This document shows, piece after piece, positions 1-10,462 of a stretch of 64,000 nt of DNA (positions are counted from its first letter, which is position 1; each line of letters starts with the position of its first letter). Location of the stretch: NCBI GenBank assembly GCA_003427395.1, contig BFEA01000573.1, positions 536,632 through 600,631 of the forward strand. The letters are read 5' to 3'. Position numbers and translations under genes: made by a program. The notes under the pieces are model-generated. The model was not told where the DNA came from, ran no database searches, and saw only the letters and a program-made list of their open reading frames with translations. Source of the DNA: Chara braunii. Lineage: Eukaryota > Streptophyta > Charophyceae > Charales > Characeae.

Positions 1-89
<89 letters not shown>
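1..89. repeat. (AG)n microsatellite
   Basis: An uninterrupted AG dinucleotide run fills the left edge of the window and probably continues beyond it. Confidence 0.98.
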
Positions 90-92
<3 letters not shown>

Positions 93-1688
93 CGGGAAGT
101 GTTGAAGTGGTGTTTTGTCCTCGACCTTGTTTTTGCGCAATTTTGGTGCCCGACGCAAACCATCTTTTGTTCATGATTGTTTCGGGTCTTTCCTTGTTTC
201 TCTTTTGCATATTGATGGATGATTAAACTTGTCTTCTTCCCACCACATCATTCTTCTACTTGTTGTCCACCTGATGGATTGATTATCCGCCCTCGTTCTG
301 TGTACTATGTTCTCTGGCCAATTGGATGTTTTGATGCATGAATGTTTGTTTCTTGACTTTTCTACAATGTTGAATATATAGATGAGCATGCCGGTTGATT
401 AGATGCCTGCTTCACGTTAAGCCCACCAGCGACACCTCTGGGCGATCCGACAAGCCATATGCACCTCTGCCGAAAGCTGTGAAGAGTCCCAGCCAGATCG
501 AAAGAAGATCATGTGCACGCATGTGTACGCTTGGCGTTGAAGGCCACTACGTACACGCTCCCCTACAGGATCTGCCCTCAATCTGGTTGACAAACGAGCA
601 CTTGGATCGTATGGATTCCTACCGCAACCCCATAGTATGAATGTCGAAATTCACTTCCGGATCACCGACCGTGAGTGCCTAAGGGATCGCTAGTTCCAAG
701 AATACTGGGAACGCACATGCCATGCTGCACGATCGAGAACTGAGTTCCTGGTATTTCTGTATCACACGGGAACCAAACGTCTCTGCGAGTGGGATATTAG
801 ACGGGGCTTGGAACGTACTCCCCATTACCCCAGCTGTCCCAGCCCGTGCACGTGTCAAATCATCACTGAACCCAGCATAGCTATCATTGAAACAGAGTTC
901 CCTCCCTATCACCGTATATTGCCTTTCCACTGCCTGACCATTGCCCCTTGGCAAGTACTCGCCCCCTACTGGCCGCAACCCCAGTGCTCCGAGTGTCTGA
1001 AAGACCACGCCTACTGAGTATCGGGATCTGTACAACGAACCCGCTTGGAAGCCAAACGACGGGAGTACAGCCTTCTGCTGAGGCCGGCGGCGTCCGATTC
1101 CGAAACCTGTGAAACCCGCTGACGATGGGTGATGCACCAATGGGACAGCCATAGCGTCCCTACGGTACACCGAATACGGATCTGCCCCAGACGACGGGAC
1201 CAACGAAGGTGATCACCCTGTTACTCGAGGGCCTAAAAGGAACCTCGTCCTTCAACCGCCCACTTGCGATTCTTATCCCTGAAACTTGACATAGGAGATC
1301 TCAGTTCTGACCTAGGACTCTCCCCCCCCCGCCCATCTTCCTAAAATCCTTGGCACACCCCTTTTTGGCACACTTCATCCGATCAGGAATTGCGCTGGGC
1401 GTGAGGTTGGGCGTCACAGTAGAGTAAACAGGCATCGTGGACTTCAAATTTGGGCACGGTGTGGTGGACAGCATCCGACGCCCCACAAGGACAAGCCAAC
1501 CCGAGAGGCTGGCATGTCCGCTGGTCCATGCAGGCTGTTCGTACTTCCCTCTTCGGGAGGGCCCCTCTCGGGTTTCCTATTGCGGTAAGCCTGGCAGTTT
1601 CCAAAGCACAGAAGTTGGCAGTGTGGCTTTTGGAAACGTGCCAAAACGTGCCAAAAAGCTTCCACTGACGTTGACCAGCTTTTGGTGG
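90..1688. other. No supported gene; unique or old repeat sequence
   Basis: This stretch has no recognisable domain. A 174-codon open frame on the minus strand (679-1203) is mirrored by open frames in other phases and shows no familiar motif, so it is not called as a gene. A C-rich tract lies near 1320. Confidence 0.5.
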
Positions 1689-1696
1689 CCTGATAC

Positions 1697-1793
1697 GTTT
1701 TTGCATTTTTCGATTCATGCGTGTCATCCTTGCGCAGGGGCCACGCTAATCTTCTCTGTATCCTTCCAACTTTAACGGATGCCCCAAAGGACC
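1697..1793 (-). pseudogene. U6: U6 snRNA retropseudogene
   Basis: Read on the minus strand, this matches spliceosomal U6 snRNA from its 5' stem (GTCCTTTGGGGC) through the intact ACAGAGA box, the AGC triad region, GGCCCCTGCGCAAGGATGACACGC in pieces, and a plant-like CGCATGAATCGAAAAATG. The usual 3' end and the T-run terminator are missing and replaced by a short A-rich tail. GTATCAGG lies directly on both sides (plus-strand CCTGATAC at 1689-1696 and 1792-1799), like a target-site duplication. Several substitutions occur, for example AGCAUGG to AGCGTGG. No plant U6 promoter box was seen upstream. The simplest reading is a LINE-mobilised retropseudogene. A divergent functional copy is unlikely. 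Confidence 0.85.
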
Positions 1794-1800
1794 TGATACC

Positions 1801-1867
1801 TTTTCCAGCCGCCGGCCAGTGGGGTCCAGGCCTAGGGGTGGACCCCACTGGCCGGCGGCCTGGAAAA
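1801..1867. repeat. Inverted repeat with 28-29 bp arms
   Basis: The left arm (1801-1828) and right arm (1839-1867) are complementary except for a one-base indel and are separated by a loop of about 10 bp. Related pieces (CCAG..GCCAGTGGGGTCCA) recur near 1889-1950 and 2480-2512, so this is part of a small local repeat family, possibly a foldback element. Confidence 0.85.
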
Positions 1868-3220
1868 GTTTGGGCGTCGGGGTGTTTTCCAGACCCCACT
1901 GGGTCTGGAAACCGATGTGGAAAGTCGGCCCGGAAAGGAATTCCAGACCCCACTGCGCTTGAAAAGAGGTTGCGAAAATGGTGACGGGGCATTTCTACAT
2001 GGTCCGCGGTCTGGATATTCAACGCCGACCGGTTTCGAGACCCTTTCCAAGGAGGCGGCCAGTTGAGCAGGGGGCGGAGCATGTCCATCAGTTTCCAGAC
2101 GCATGCTTCACGGCGTAACTCATGCACCCTCGCCATGGACAGTTCTGTGTACCCGGAGGTCGTGGCAGACAATTGTATTTTCCCATGGTGTCCCAAAGTA
2201 TTCCAAAGGCCACACACGGACTTGTCCTGAAGCAGTGCGGTACCAGGCCATGGTCCACAACACCCACCCGACTTGCCTTTTCGGGAAACACCGTTCGGCC
2301 GCTTCCTGTTCAAGTCGGGCAATACCCTTCGGCCGCTTCCTATTGGGGTATGTCTAGGCAGCTATTCGGGTATGTCATGCCTTTTCCAGTGCCAAAACTA
2401 TAGGTCTGCCGTGGGGTCCCTTCAAAATGCGTCCAGTTTTTTCCAACCAAGGTCGGCCCTTTTTTGTGGCCAACACCAGTTTCCAGCCGCCTGCCAGTGG
2501 GGTCCACCACTTTGGTTGGAATTGCCATCCCAGGTCTAGCAGGACACGCGGCTTTTCCCGATGGTTTCTACCGTTTTGTCGGCCAAATAACCGACAAGAA
2601 ACGGGAAACGAAGTTACAGAACTCTGTTGGGAAACGAAGTTACACGACTCTCTTTTGAAGTCGACTCTCTTTTCCGTTTTTCTTTTCGTTCTTCAGCCGC
2701 CACCAAGCGAAAAGAGAAGTCACTCGTATTCATTTCTGTTGAAAAAACGAAGCCACACTTTTCGACGTCATCAAGCGGGCACAGAAGGACAGCAAAAAGC
2801 GCAAAACTAATTCCGGTTGGACTTCTTTTGGGCAACGCTCTGGACGTGATTGCGGTCAGATTCGTCCAGGCCTGGCCTTCACTCCAGTCAGCTGAGTTTA
2901 TGCCCAAATAATGCGCGAACGGACCACTAGCGCGCCTTCCCAGAGGCAAGGTCCCACTCGCAGAAATTAGGAGATTTCGGCCGTTGATCTTTGCTATCTA
3001 CGGTCAGTATCTCTTAATTCGTGCAAGTGGGACCTAGCCCCCGAACATAAAGCACCCTGCTATTGAATGTGTACAAGCCAGAGTGAGGGTGCGTTGTGTT
3101 CGGGGGACGACGGCAAGCTTTCATTCCCGCCTGCCAGGCGTCCGCGGTTTGCGAAAGCAAAGCTGTGACTGGCTGACGCGCATTTCGGAAGTGCAACTGC
3201 TTCTTTGCACCCCCGAACAC
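1868..3220. other. Old repeat mosaic, no supported gene
   Basis: Short repeated words occur, such as TTCGGCCGCTTCCT twice near 2290-2342 and two GAAACGAAGTTACA segments near 2600-2650. Open frames occur on both strands but overlap each other and have no recognisable domains. Confidence 0.45.
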
Positions 3221-3224
3221 TAAC

Positions 3225-3740
3225 CCCCCATCGTTATCTGCATCTGGCCTGGAGGGTTTTCATTACATACACCTCTACTGACCAGTTAGATTTTCCGGGA
3301 AAGAAAGTCTTACGATAATGTTCTCTACAACGGAACAGTCCTCCGTACTTGTTGCAACCCCGAAAACAACCCTGGATCCTTATCCGTACCTGGCCTGGAT
3401 TCAACAATTCTAACCATGTTCCGGAAAAGAAGATAGTAAAAACAAACAAAGACAAACCAAAAAAGACAAAAAAAAAGGAAAAGAAGATAGTCGTTCTGTT
3501 ATATAGTCGTCGTCCTCTATAACCGACAGAAGTCCTCGGTATCTGCACCGCCGAACACAACCCCAGATTGTCATCCGTACCTGGCCTGCAGGTTTTCACT
3601 CATACCTGAACACAACCCCGAATTGTTATCCGTACCTGGTCTGCATGGTTTACTACATACGTCTATAGTGGCCAGGTACATGTTTCGGAAGATAGTCTCA
3701 CGATAATGTTCTTTACATGGTCTCGCGTCTCGCCATAACG
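3225..3740. repeat. Diverged direct-repeat units
   Basis: The phrase CCGAACACAACCCC followed by ATTGTTATCCGTACCTGG and CTGCAGGTTTTCAC recurs in degenerate form near 3230, 3350, 3550 and 3605. A shared downstream block (TCTTACGATAATGTTCT or TCTCACGATAATGTTCT) appears at about 3307 and 3698. No protein is implied. Confidence 0.6.
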
Positions 3741-3759
3741 TAACCCTACGTATTATCTC

Positions 3760-4320
3760 ACTACCGTTAGGGATTTTCCCCAATAGAACCCATGGTCAGT
3801 ACATTCGTTGAAACTTCCGCTCTCGACTACGTAGGGATAACGACAACGACCGCGTGTTCTATTCGGGCGAAGAGGATAGGCACGACCGTGCGTTCCACCT
3901 GCACGGGCGAATGCAATACGCACACTTGCTTACGTGACGTACAGTGCAAACACTGGAAACTGATACTTTTAGATATCCCGAAAGCATCTCCGCTTTCGTT
4001 GACGTCTCTTGCCTATGATTGCCTCGAACAAGTTGTGCTTTCTTTATCCATCGACTAACATGTCACATTTAGCCTGTTTGCTCATGATTTGCGGATGATT
4101 TGCGGGTGCGTCTGCGACGAAAACGGGCTCTGGCAATCACAGAAACGGAGCACGTCATACAAAGATCGTAGGAAGCAGTATAAAAAAAAACAAAAACGAA
4201 GCTGAATAGGATGTACACGTATAACAGGCGTGGCAGGGAGGGCCTAAACGACAGAGAGATAAGACAGCTTCAGGGCAACGGCGAGAAGGTAAAAAAGAGC
4301 TAATTACAGCGACAAGTCGA
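3760..4320. other. Nothing recognised
   Basis: No gene or clear repeat is visible. An 88-codon open frame at 3792-4058 on the plus strand shows no domain. Confidence 0.4.
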
Positions 4321-4325
4321 AGCAA

Positions 4326-4505
4326 AAGTCAATGACCGAAGTCATCGAGGAGGAAAACCTGACCATACATAAGCTGGCATTCCAGAAGATCAAGTCGGGG
4401 CAAAGCCAGAGTCAATGACGAAAATGATTGAGGAAAACCTGGCCATATATGACGAGTCTTGGCGGGATAGGCTGGCATTCCAGAAGCTCAAGTCGGGGCA
4501 ACACC
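4326..4505. repeat. Tandem duplication, unit about 82-95 bp
   Basis: Two adjacent copies share GTCAATGAC, GAGGAAAACCTG, CCATA and CTGGCATTCCAGAAG followed by TCAAGTCGGGGCAA. The second copy (from about 4408) carries an extra segment of about 22 bp. Confidence 0.75.
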
Positions 4506-4973
4506 ACCAAAACGCAAAAGCAGAAGCAAGAATCACTACATTCAACTCAACAATAAAACACATTTAAAGAGTAACAGGCATGACAGGCTTTTCCACATTC
4601 AACTCGAGCCACTATTCCGATCGGAGCAAGCAAGAAAAATAGGTAAAAAGGATAAAACAGGCAGAGCAGGGATGGAGAAAGTGTAAAGAGGAAGGGGGAA
4701 GGAGGAAGAGCAAGGACAGACCATAGAACGGAGAAAGGATAACGGAGGACGGCAGACAAACCCGACCGACATGAGATAGAATAGAAGACCTAAATCAGAA
4801 CTCATTGAGGAGCTTCATTTGTAGGTGAAGTCAACGGCCCTGGCAGCCAGGAAATACAAGATCTATGTCAGCCGCCCGTATAAAGAGACAAAACTCGGGC
4901 AAAGGAGAACCGACCCGATTTCTTTGTCTGGCATAAACTGCCTAACAGCTAGCAACACCACAGAGCGGCAAAT

Positions 4974-4974
<1 letters not shown>

Positions 4975-5015
<41 letters not shown>
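4975..5015. repeat. (CT)n microsatellite
   Basis: A pure CT run of about 41 bp. Confidence 0.97.
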
Positions 5016-5018
<3 letters not shown>

Positions 5019-5398
5019 GCGTCTCCATGTAACCCACTCGCTCCGGAAGGCATCACCAAGCGAGCAGGCAAGAACGCACAGGAGAGCTTGCCCGGCAGTA
5101 AAATCCGTAAGGCTCACATAGGAGAAGCACAAAACGCCACCATCTCAAAATAATCCAGTTCAAACAGTCGACGAGATAGCTAAGCTCAGGATCCGCGACA
5201 GAGGGCAAAACAACACAAGAATGAATCGAACGCAGGCAGCGTGCCGTGTTCCTCCACGCACCCTAATGCTTCGACACACCACGCAACTGGCAGCAAAGAC
5301 GCTTTCCCTCGAATGCTCACACGTTACTGCGCATCCGCCAAAAGTCCTACCATCCGAAACTGGACTGCGCAACGCGATAATTTATGTCCTTTTTCTCT

Positions 5399-5401
<3 letters not shown>

Positions 5402-5480
<79 letters not shown>
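5402..5480. repeat. (GT)n microsatellite beside the sucrose synthase stop codon
   Basis: A pure GT run of nearly 80 bp lies 36 bp beyond the stop codon of the minus-strand sucrose synthase gene, so a (CA)n tract is likely in its 3' UTR. Such tracts are length-variable. Confidence 0.95.
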
Positions 5481-5515
5481 ATGTGTGTGCAGAAGCGCAA
5501 TAAATTACCATGTCA

Positions 5516-8014
5516 TCATTCGACAGCAAGTGGCACCGTCTTGACGCACTCTCGGTACTTGAGATTGTAGAACATCTCGATGTACCTCCTTGCCTCCCTC
5601 CTGTCCAGGTTGGAAACGAACTTCCAGAAGGTGTACACACGNGAGAGAGTCATCAGCCTCTCCGCATAGATCTCCCACGTGAACTTGCTGTAGATCCTCT
5701 CCAGTCCCGCCTTCGACAGACTCTCCCACTCGCTTGGATCCGTCTTGCACCTCTCGAAGAAGTCGGCGATCAAATCCGCCACCTCCTCCGGTCGGTACAT
5801 GTCGATGTGGTATCCGGAAACGCCGTGCTTGATGACCTCTGCGGGACCTCCGTGGCAAGTGGCGAACGTCGGCAGCCCCGAGGTCATGGCCTCCACCACA
5901 GTGAGACCGAACGCCTCGTAGAACGCAGGCTGAATGAAAGCGCCCTTGGTGTCTGCAATATACCTGTACAGCTCTCCGTTGCGCATCCGGTGCTTCTGGG
6001 CCACGATCCACCGCATGTCGCCCTTGTCCAACCCGTACTTGTCAATGACGGAGTGCATATGGTTGATCTGGTGCACCTCCTCTCTGTCCATGGACAGGGA
6101 CGGGTCAATATAACCTCCCACGATGACCAGGTTGACCAGCTTGCGGAGGCGCGAGCTCTTGCCGAACATCTCTGCGAGCCCCGTCAGATTCTTCACCTTG
6201 TCCAGACGCGCCATGGTGAAGATGATGGGCTTGCTCTTGTCCTTCAGCACGCCGCGGCACAGCTTATCGTCCTCCGTCTGCCCATACAGCAGCTCCTCGA
6301 TCTCTGGGTGGAACGCNGTCAGCCTCTTCTCCTTGATGAAGTAAGGATAGTAAGTGTCNGCGTCAGCGCCAGGCGAGACGATGTTGAACTTGGGGTCGAA
6401 CACGTCGATGCCGTTCACAACGCGGTANAGNCCGGGCATGGTGTATGCCTGGTGCGACTCGTACTGCCCCACGGTGTCAGCCCGCCCCGCGATCTCCTGG
6501 AACGTGCTGGTGATGATGAAGTCGGCGTGGTTCATGGCGATCAGATCCGCGGTGAATTGGCAGGAGAAGTGATACTTCTCATCCAGCTCCTTCCAGTTGA
6601 GGTCGGAGTTNGGNTACTTNGTCTTCTCCAGCGCGTGGGCGATTGTGCAATGCGCCACCTTCAGCCTGTGCGCGAGCAGGACAGCCACCAAATTGCCGTC
6701 GCTGTAGTTGCCGATGATGAGGTCNGGATTGCCGCCGAACTCAGCGCGCAGCTCGTGCACGGAGTCCTCCGTGAACTGCTCCATGTAGGGCCAGACATCG
6801 AAGCGGGACACCCACTTGCGCAGCAAACTCCCGTCCTTGGGGTTCTTGAAGGGCACACGAAGGATCTTCGAGTACTGCGTGCCNTCGATGTGCTCGATCC
6901 TCTGGTTGCAAGACGTTCCCTGGGCGTCGGGAATCAGCCTCGTCAGCACGATGATCTGAGGCTTGTAGTTCANTCCCTGCTGCTTGCTGTGCTTCAACAG
7001 GTCCCTCTCGAACGCCTTCACCTGGTCCAGGATATACACCACCTGCCCNCCGGTATCAGGAAGACCAAGCACGTTCGCCTGCCCAAAATAGCCATGAGGC
7101 GACATGATGGCCACGTTGAAGATGAGCGGGATGCGGCCCAGGAACTTCTCCAGCAGATCTGCNTCAGGCGCCTGCATCAGGTCCGACAGCATGTCCAGCA
7201 TCTCCTTGATGCGCCCGGCGGTGTCACCCCAGCCTCGCTCGAANCCCAGCTCTTGCAGCCNCGCAGCCACCTGGCCAACGGNGGTNTCGGCAGGAAGGGC
7301 GCCCANGTACTCCTCCGCCTTNGCGAGGTTGCCGCGGAGTTTCTCGAGCGTGTCGATGCGCTCGTTCANCATCAACGTCTCGCCGACGCACTTGTGTGTC
7401 CGCAGAAAGTCAAGCAGAGGCTGAAGACCTCCNGGCTCCTTGAACATCCGCGAGGACAGATGCTTGTTCAGGTAAGACACACCCTCGCCGATGGACGAAG
7501 GACGGGTNAGCCTCGGGAAGCCNGCGTTGAACGGCTCCATGTCAATTTCCAGAGTGGCGAAGTCNCTGCAAACNGGCGCCGCCTCATCATCAGCCGCCTT
7601 GAGACGCTCCTTGAACTCCAAGTACTCCGACGGGCTGAGCTGCTCCACCGTGAGCTCGAANACGTTGACACGAATGTACTGCCACTCGGCTACACGNGGC
7701 CGCACTGCCAGCGCAATGTACGGAGGGATGACGACAGCCTCCTGCGTGGCGCGCAGGAGTTTGCCGAAAGCGCTCTCCTTAATCTTCGTCCCAGCGAAGC
7801 ACTCCAGCTCAGCAACGCGCTCAAGCTCGTTCTTCAGCTCGTGCGGCTGCAGCATGTGCTTCCCGTTCGCCACGTAGCGGGACAAGAGCAGGATGATCTG
7901 GTTTCGGTACTCCGAGATGGAACCCTTGACACGATCCGTCATGCTGTGCATACGTGTCAGCTCAGGGAGCTTCTCCGGCCGAGGGACCAGATCGGCAGCC
8001 AAGGACCCCTCCAT
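5516..8014 (-). CDS. SUS: Sucrose synthase (intronless)
   Basis: The 832-codon frame encodes a cytosolic GT-B glycosyltransferase that reversibly makes UDP-glucose and fructose from sucrose and UDP. The N-terminal SUS domain covers roughly residues 1-275, followed by the two GT-B lobes. Visible landmarks are [17 protein letters not shown] near residue 305, [15 protein letters not shown], and the E-X7-E signature EAFGLTVVE near residue 703. [11 protein letters not shown] near residues 19-29 resembles the plant N-terminal phosphorylation site, with Ser24 as candidate. Length is close to the usual 800-820 residues. The start is the first ATG of the conserved frame and the stop is TGA at 5516-5518. 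No intron interrupts it, whereas most land-plant SUS genes have many. It holds 27 single Ns, 22 at third codon positions. The intact frame argues for a working gene. The long opposite-strand frame is a shadow of GC-rich codon use. Confidence 0.97.
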   Translation of the reverse strand: MEGSLAADLVPRPEKLPELTRMHSMTDRVKGSISEYRNQIILLLSRYVANGKHMLQPHELKNELERVAELECFAGTKIKESAFGKLLRATQEAVVIPPYIALAVRXRVAEWQYIRVNXFELTVEQLSPSEYLEFKERLKAADDEAAXVCXDFATLEIDMEPFNXGFPRXTRPSSIGEGVSYLNKHLSSRMFKEXGGLQPLLDFLRTHKCVGETLMXNERIDTLEKLRGNLXKAEEYXGALPAXTXVGQVAAXLQELXFERGWGDTAGRIKEMLDMLSDLMQAPXADLLEKFLGRIPLIFNVAIMSPHGYFGQANVLGLPDTXGQVVYILDQVKAFERDLLKHSKQQGXNYKPQIIVLTRLIPDAQGTSCNQRIEHIXGTQYSKILRVPFKNPKDGSLLRKWVSRFDVWPYMEQFTEDSVHELRAEFGGNXDLIIGNYSDGNLVAVLLAHRLKVAHCTIAHALEKXKXXNSDLNWKELDEKYHFSCQFTADLIAMNHADFIITSTFQEIAGRADTVGQYESHQAYTMPXXYRVVNGIDVFDPKFNIVSPGADXDTYYPYFIKEKRLXAFHPEIEELLYGQTEDDKLCRGVLKDKSKPIIFTMARLDKVKNLTGLAEMFGKSSRLRKLVNLVIVGGYIDPSLSMDREEVHQINHMHSVIDKYGLDKGDMRWIVAQKHRMRNGELYRYIADTKGAFIQPAFYEAFGLTVVEAMTSGLPTFATCHGGPAEVIKHGVSGYHIDMYRPEEVADLIADFFERCKTDPSEWESLSKAGLERIYSKFTWEIYAERLMTLXRVYTFWKFVSNLDRREARRYIEMFYNLKYRECVKTVPLAVE

Positions 8015-8183
8015 CGCTGAAACTTAACACCGGTTCTGTTCTTGTTCTGCTGTCCTCCTTTCTCCTTCCGACTACTCCCACACGCTGCCGGAGTGCCGTC
8101 CTCTCTCCTGGTTAGGGTACACGCCCCGCACAGACGAGACGCGACACCCTAAACACGCGCACGTCACGCACGTAACGACATAC

Positions 8184-8198
8184 GGGCATATATACACA
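8184..8198 (-). promoter_or_regulatory. Candidate TATA box of sucrose synthase
   Basis: TGTATATATGCC on the minus strand lies about 175 bp upstream of the ATG, followed by a GC-rich leader. ACGTGCGTGACGTGCG just downstream (about 8161-8178) holds TGACG/ACGT cores typical of bZIP sites. The assignment is inferred from position only. Confidence 0.5.
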
Positions 8199-8357
8199 GT
8201 GCCCCTCCGCTCTGTCTTCCCCCCTTACTCGCTCGAAGCACACACTGAAGGCGAGGCGCAGCGAGTTGCTGCTGCAATTGGGAGCAAGTCCCTGTTTTTA
8301 ACCTCAGCAACAACCTCTCCCGCTCACCGGTCCGAAAGGCTGCAAGAAGGAAAAAGC

Positions 8358-8477
8358 GGGCCACACCACACTCTCGAAATTTGCAAAATGGGAAGGAACT
8401 TCCCGCTAGAACATGGCCAGATGCCCCCGCCACAATTTTGTCTTTTTCACATTTCGAGAGTGGCGTGGCGAGGCCCC
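8358..8477. mobile_element. Small foldback (MITE-like) element, copy 1
   Basis: About 120 bp with inverted ends: GGGCCACACCACACTCTCGAAAT on the left and ATTTCGAGAGTGGCGTGGC on the right, then AGGCCCC. No coding capacity. It lies upstream of sucrose synthase, between its promoter and the SINE. Confidence 0.75.
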
Positions 8478-8485
8478 AAAGCTGC

Positions 8486-8539
8486 GAATCTCCTCAATGT
8501 GCAAAAAAAAAAAAAAAAAAAAAAGAGAATCTCCTCAAT
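8486..8539. mobile_element. Poly(A) insertion flanked by a 13-bp direct repeat
   Basis: GAATCTCCTCAAT occurs at 8486-8498 and 8527-8539. The 28 bp between are GTGC, 22 As and GA. A poly(A) tract bounded by a target-site-like duplication looks like a LINE-type retroinsertion that retained almost only its tail. Confidence 0.6.
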
Positions 8540-8639
8540 CAGGGACCTTCGACGATGCACAGTTCTGACCGAGCACGTTTATTAGGCCGCGGCGATCCGA
8601 ATGCGACAGCGCCGACGCTGCTCTGGATGTGAATAGAAG

Positions 8640-8726
8640 ACGAAAACAAAAATCATGGCGGCGTATATTCCCATGTTCTAGGGGAAGATGCACATTTCCA
8701 GAGTCCAGAGTAGTGGCGAGAGGCCC
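8640..8726. mobile_element. Foldback element, partial inverted copy
   Basis: Read in reverse complement this resembles the interior and right end of the elements at 8358 and 8749 (ACAAAAAT, CATGTTCTAG, GCACATTT, AGAG and GGCGAGAGGCCC in the same order). It is a diverged copy in opposite orientation. Confidence 0.5.
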
Positions 8727-8748
8727 ATTATTCTTGGAAAAGGGCATC

Positions 8749-8874
8749 GCATCGCCACATCACTCTCTAAATGTGCAAAATGGGAACGAACTTCCGGCTA
8801 GAACGTGGCCAGATGCGCCTGCCCGCCACATTTTTGTGCGTTTCACATTTCGAGAGTGGTGTGGCCAGGCCCCC
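8749..8874. mobile_element. Small foldback (MITE-like) element, copy 2
   Basis: It shares GTGCAAAATGGGAACGAACT, CTAGAAC, TGGCCAGATGC and the right inverted end CACATTTCGAGAGTGGTGTG with copy 1. The left inverted end is partly degraded. Confidence 0.75.
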
Positions 8875-8949
8875 GCTGGCGCAGTTCCCCCCCCCTCTCC
8901 GGTTGCGGTTTGTAATGGGATGATTTTTCTGTTCGGAAAAAGAAAAGGA

Positions 8950-9141
8950 CCCAAGAGCCTAGCTCAGTGGGTACACCCATGAACTGTTGAAGGTACAGAC
9001 CCGTGTTCGAATCCAGACGATGGAACTTGATGAGTAAAAGTTGTAAAACCAACTATTTCTGAATTACCTGGGCCCGGTCAGCTTAATGATGATATCTCAA
9101 GGCCGTCCTCCTTTTTAAAAAAGAAAGGGAGGCACGCAGTT
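8950..9141 (+). mobile_element. tRNA-derived SINE (candidate)
   Basis: An RNA polymerase III A box, TAGCTCAGTGGG (8960-8971), is followed at tRNA-like spacing by a B box, GTGTTCGAATCC (9003-9014), then about 125 bp of non-tRNA body. The spacing and lack of a cloverleaf fit a SINE head better than a tRNA gene. The 3' limit is uncertain because a long T/G homopolymer tract follows. Confidence 0.65.
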
Positions 9142-9193
9142 TTTTTTTGGTTTGTTTTTTTTTTGTTTTTTTTTTTGTTTTTTTTTTTTGGGG
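9142..9193 (-). repeat. Interrupted poly(T), likely the poly(A) tail of the minus-strand LINE
   Basis: T runs broken by single Gs or GG, followed by ten Gs, lie at the 3' side of the minus-strand LINE. On that strand they read as an A-rich tail. The boundary with the SINE is not resolved. Confidence 0.5.
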
Positions 9194-10462
9194 GGGGGGG
9201 AAATAGCACCATTCCATTATAATAGCAAAAGGGCCTTGACCCACTAGCGGGGGTTTAGTTTACGTTTCGTGTGTTTTCCAACGTGGCCACACCAGGGCCG
9301 TGAGATTTTCAGATTGGATGGCAAGGAGCCATGTACACTCGAAACCAGAACAAAACCTCGAGAAGTGGGACATGGCCCCGGGAATCCCTCCACATCTCAA
9401 CCTGGAACGACAAACCAAGCCTCAAAGAGGCTAGCTGGAAACCGGGTCCAGTGTCCCTTACTCCGTTTGACAATCGTGCTATTCCTGAAGATAAAAAAAG
9501 GGTGGAAATCAGACACTTAAACCTACAGACAAACGCTAAGGAACCAGTACCCCACGGCCAAATCCAACAGCCCATTCATTCTATCCTCCCCTGCCTATCC
9601 TGTATAATCCATTCACGACATCTGACCCCAACCACTAGCGTCTACTCAGAATAACTACTTCCATTACTCAATTAACTCGATCGTATCTGGGAGCTTTACC
9701 CGGTTCCGCTTGCCGAGGCCTAAAGCCGGCCCCTTACAATTTCTTGTTAACATACTCTTGCAATCTAACATTCGGTCTTGCGTAGTACCTCCTTCGTATC
9801 TATCGCTCCCTACTTAATCCAACAGGCAATCAAGGTCGGGGACCTCACAACACAGCCCGAAAGTCCATGCTGGAAATCGGGTTCAGCGCCCCCATTCCCT
9901 ATCCGCTCCCCGAAGGGTACCCTGTAAAAATAACAAAGGAACCTCCCAAAATGGATTAACCATAAACTCAGCAAATGACGGCAGGGCTACAGATGTGCCT
10001 CTTACCGACACCTCCGCTCGTGACAGCCTGTACGGACTACTTGACCCTCGGCATAACCACTGCAGATTTCTGAGGATAGGCTTTAAAAGTTCCTTACGTC
10101 TGTCCTCGGACTCTAATCTCTATTTAAGGTACCTTATTCCAGTATTCGTGTTACTCTTCATCTGATAACTCCTTCCCGCGTCTATGCTCGGCCACTAACT
10201 GCAATATCCCCCTTAGCTTGCTATCAGGTTTAACGACCGACCTCTGTAAAATACATCCTTTCCTACTTGTCACTTCCTGCCTAAATTCGGCTCAGGAACT
10301 CAACCATGATCCAACCACTAATTCTGAGTCCGCCGATATTGATGTCAGGCGATTTGCTAACGCCCAACTATTCAAAAACCACACTATGTTTTTTTAGTGT
10401 CAATCTGCTCTGATGATCTTCCTTATTCGAGTCTTCACTGCCGACCGGGAGTGGGCAAAGGA
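9194..10462 (-). mobile_element. LINE 3' untranslated region (inferred)
   Basis: This lies between the end of LINE ORF2 (10463) and the A-rich tail. No frame with recognisable content is present. Assignment to the LINE rests on position. A related phrase (CTGGAAAC.GGGTCC...TCCCTTAC) recurs near 44224, also next to a poly(T) tract. Confidence 0.45.

Noticed and set aside
679-1203. 174-codon minus-strand frame
   Set aside because: No motif is recognised, overlapping frames exist on the other strand, and no promoter or conservation evidence is available here.
5510-8020. 836-codon open frame on the plus strand
   Set aside because: It is antisense to sucrose synthase. It is open only because of the GC-rich third positions of the real gene, and its protein has no domain.
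8950-9020. Functional tRNA gene
   Set aside because: A and B boxes are present, but no cloverleaf with proper acceptor and anticodon stems could be drawn, and a SINE-like body follows.
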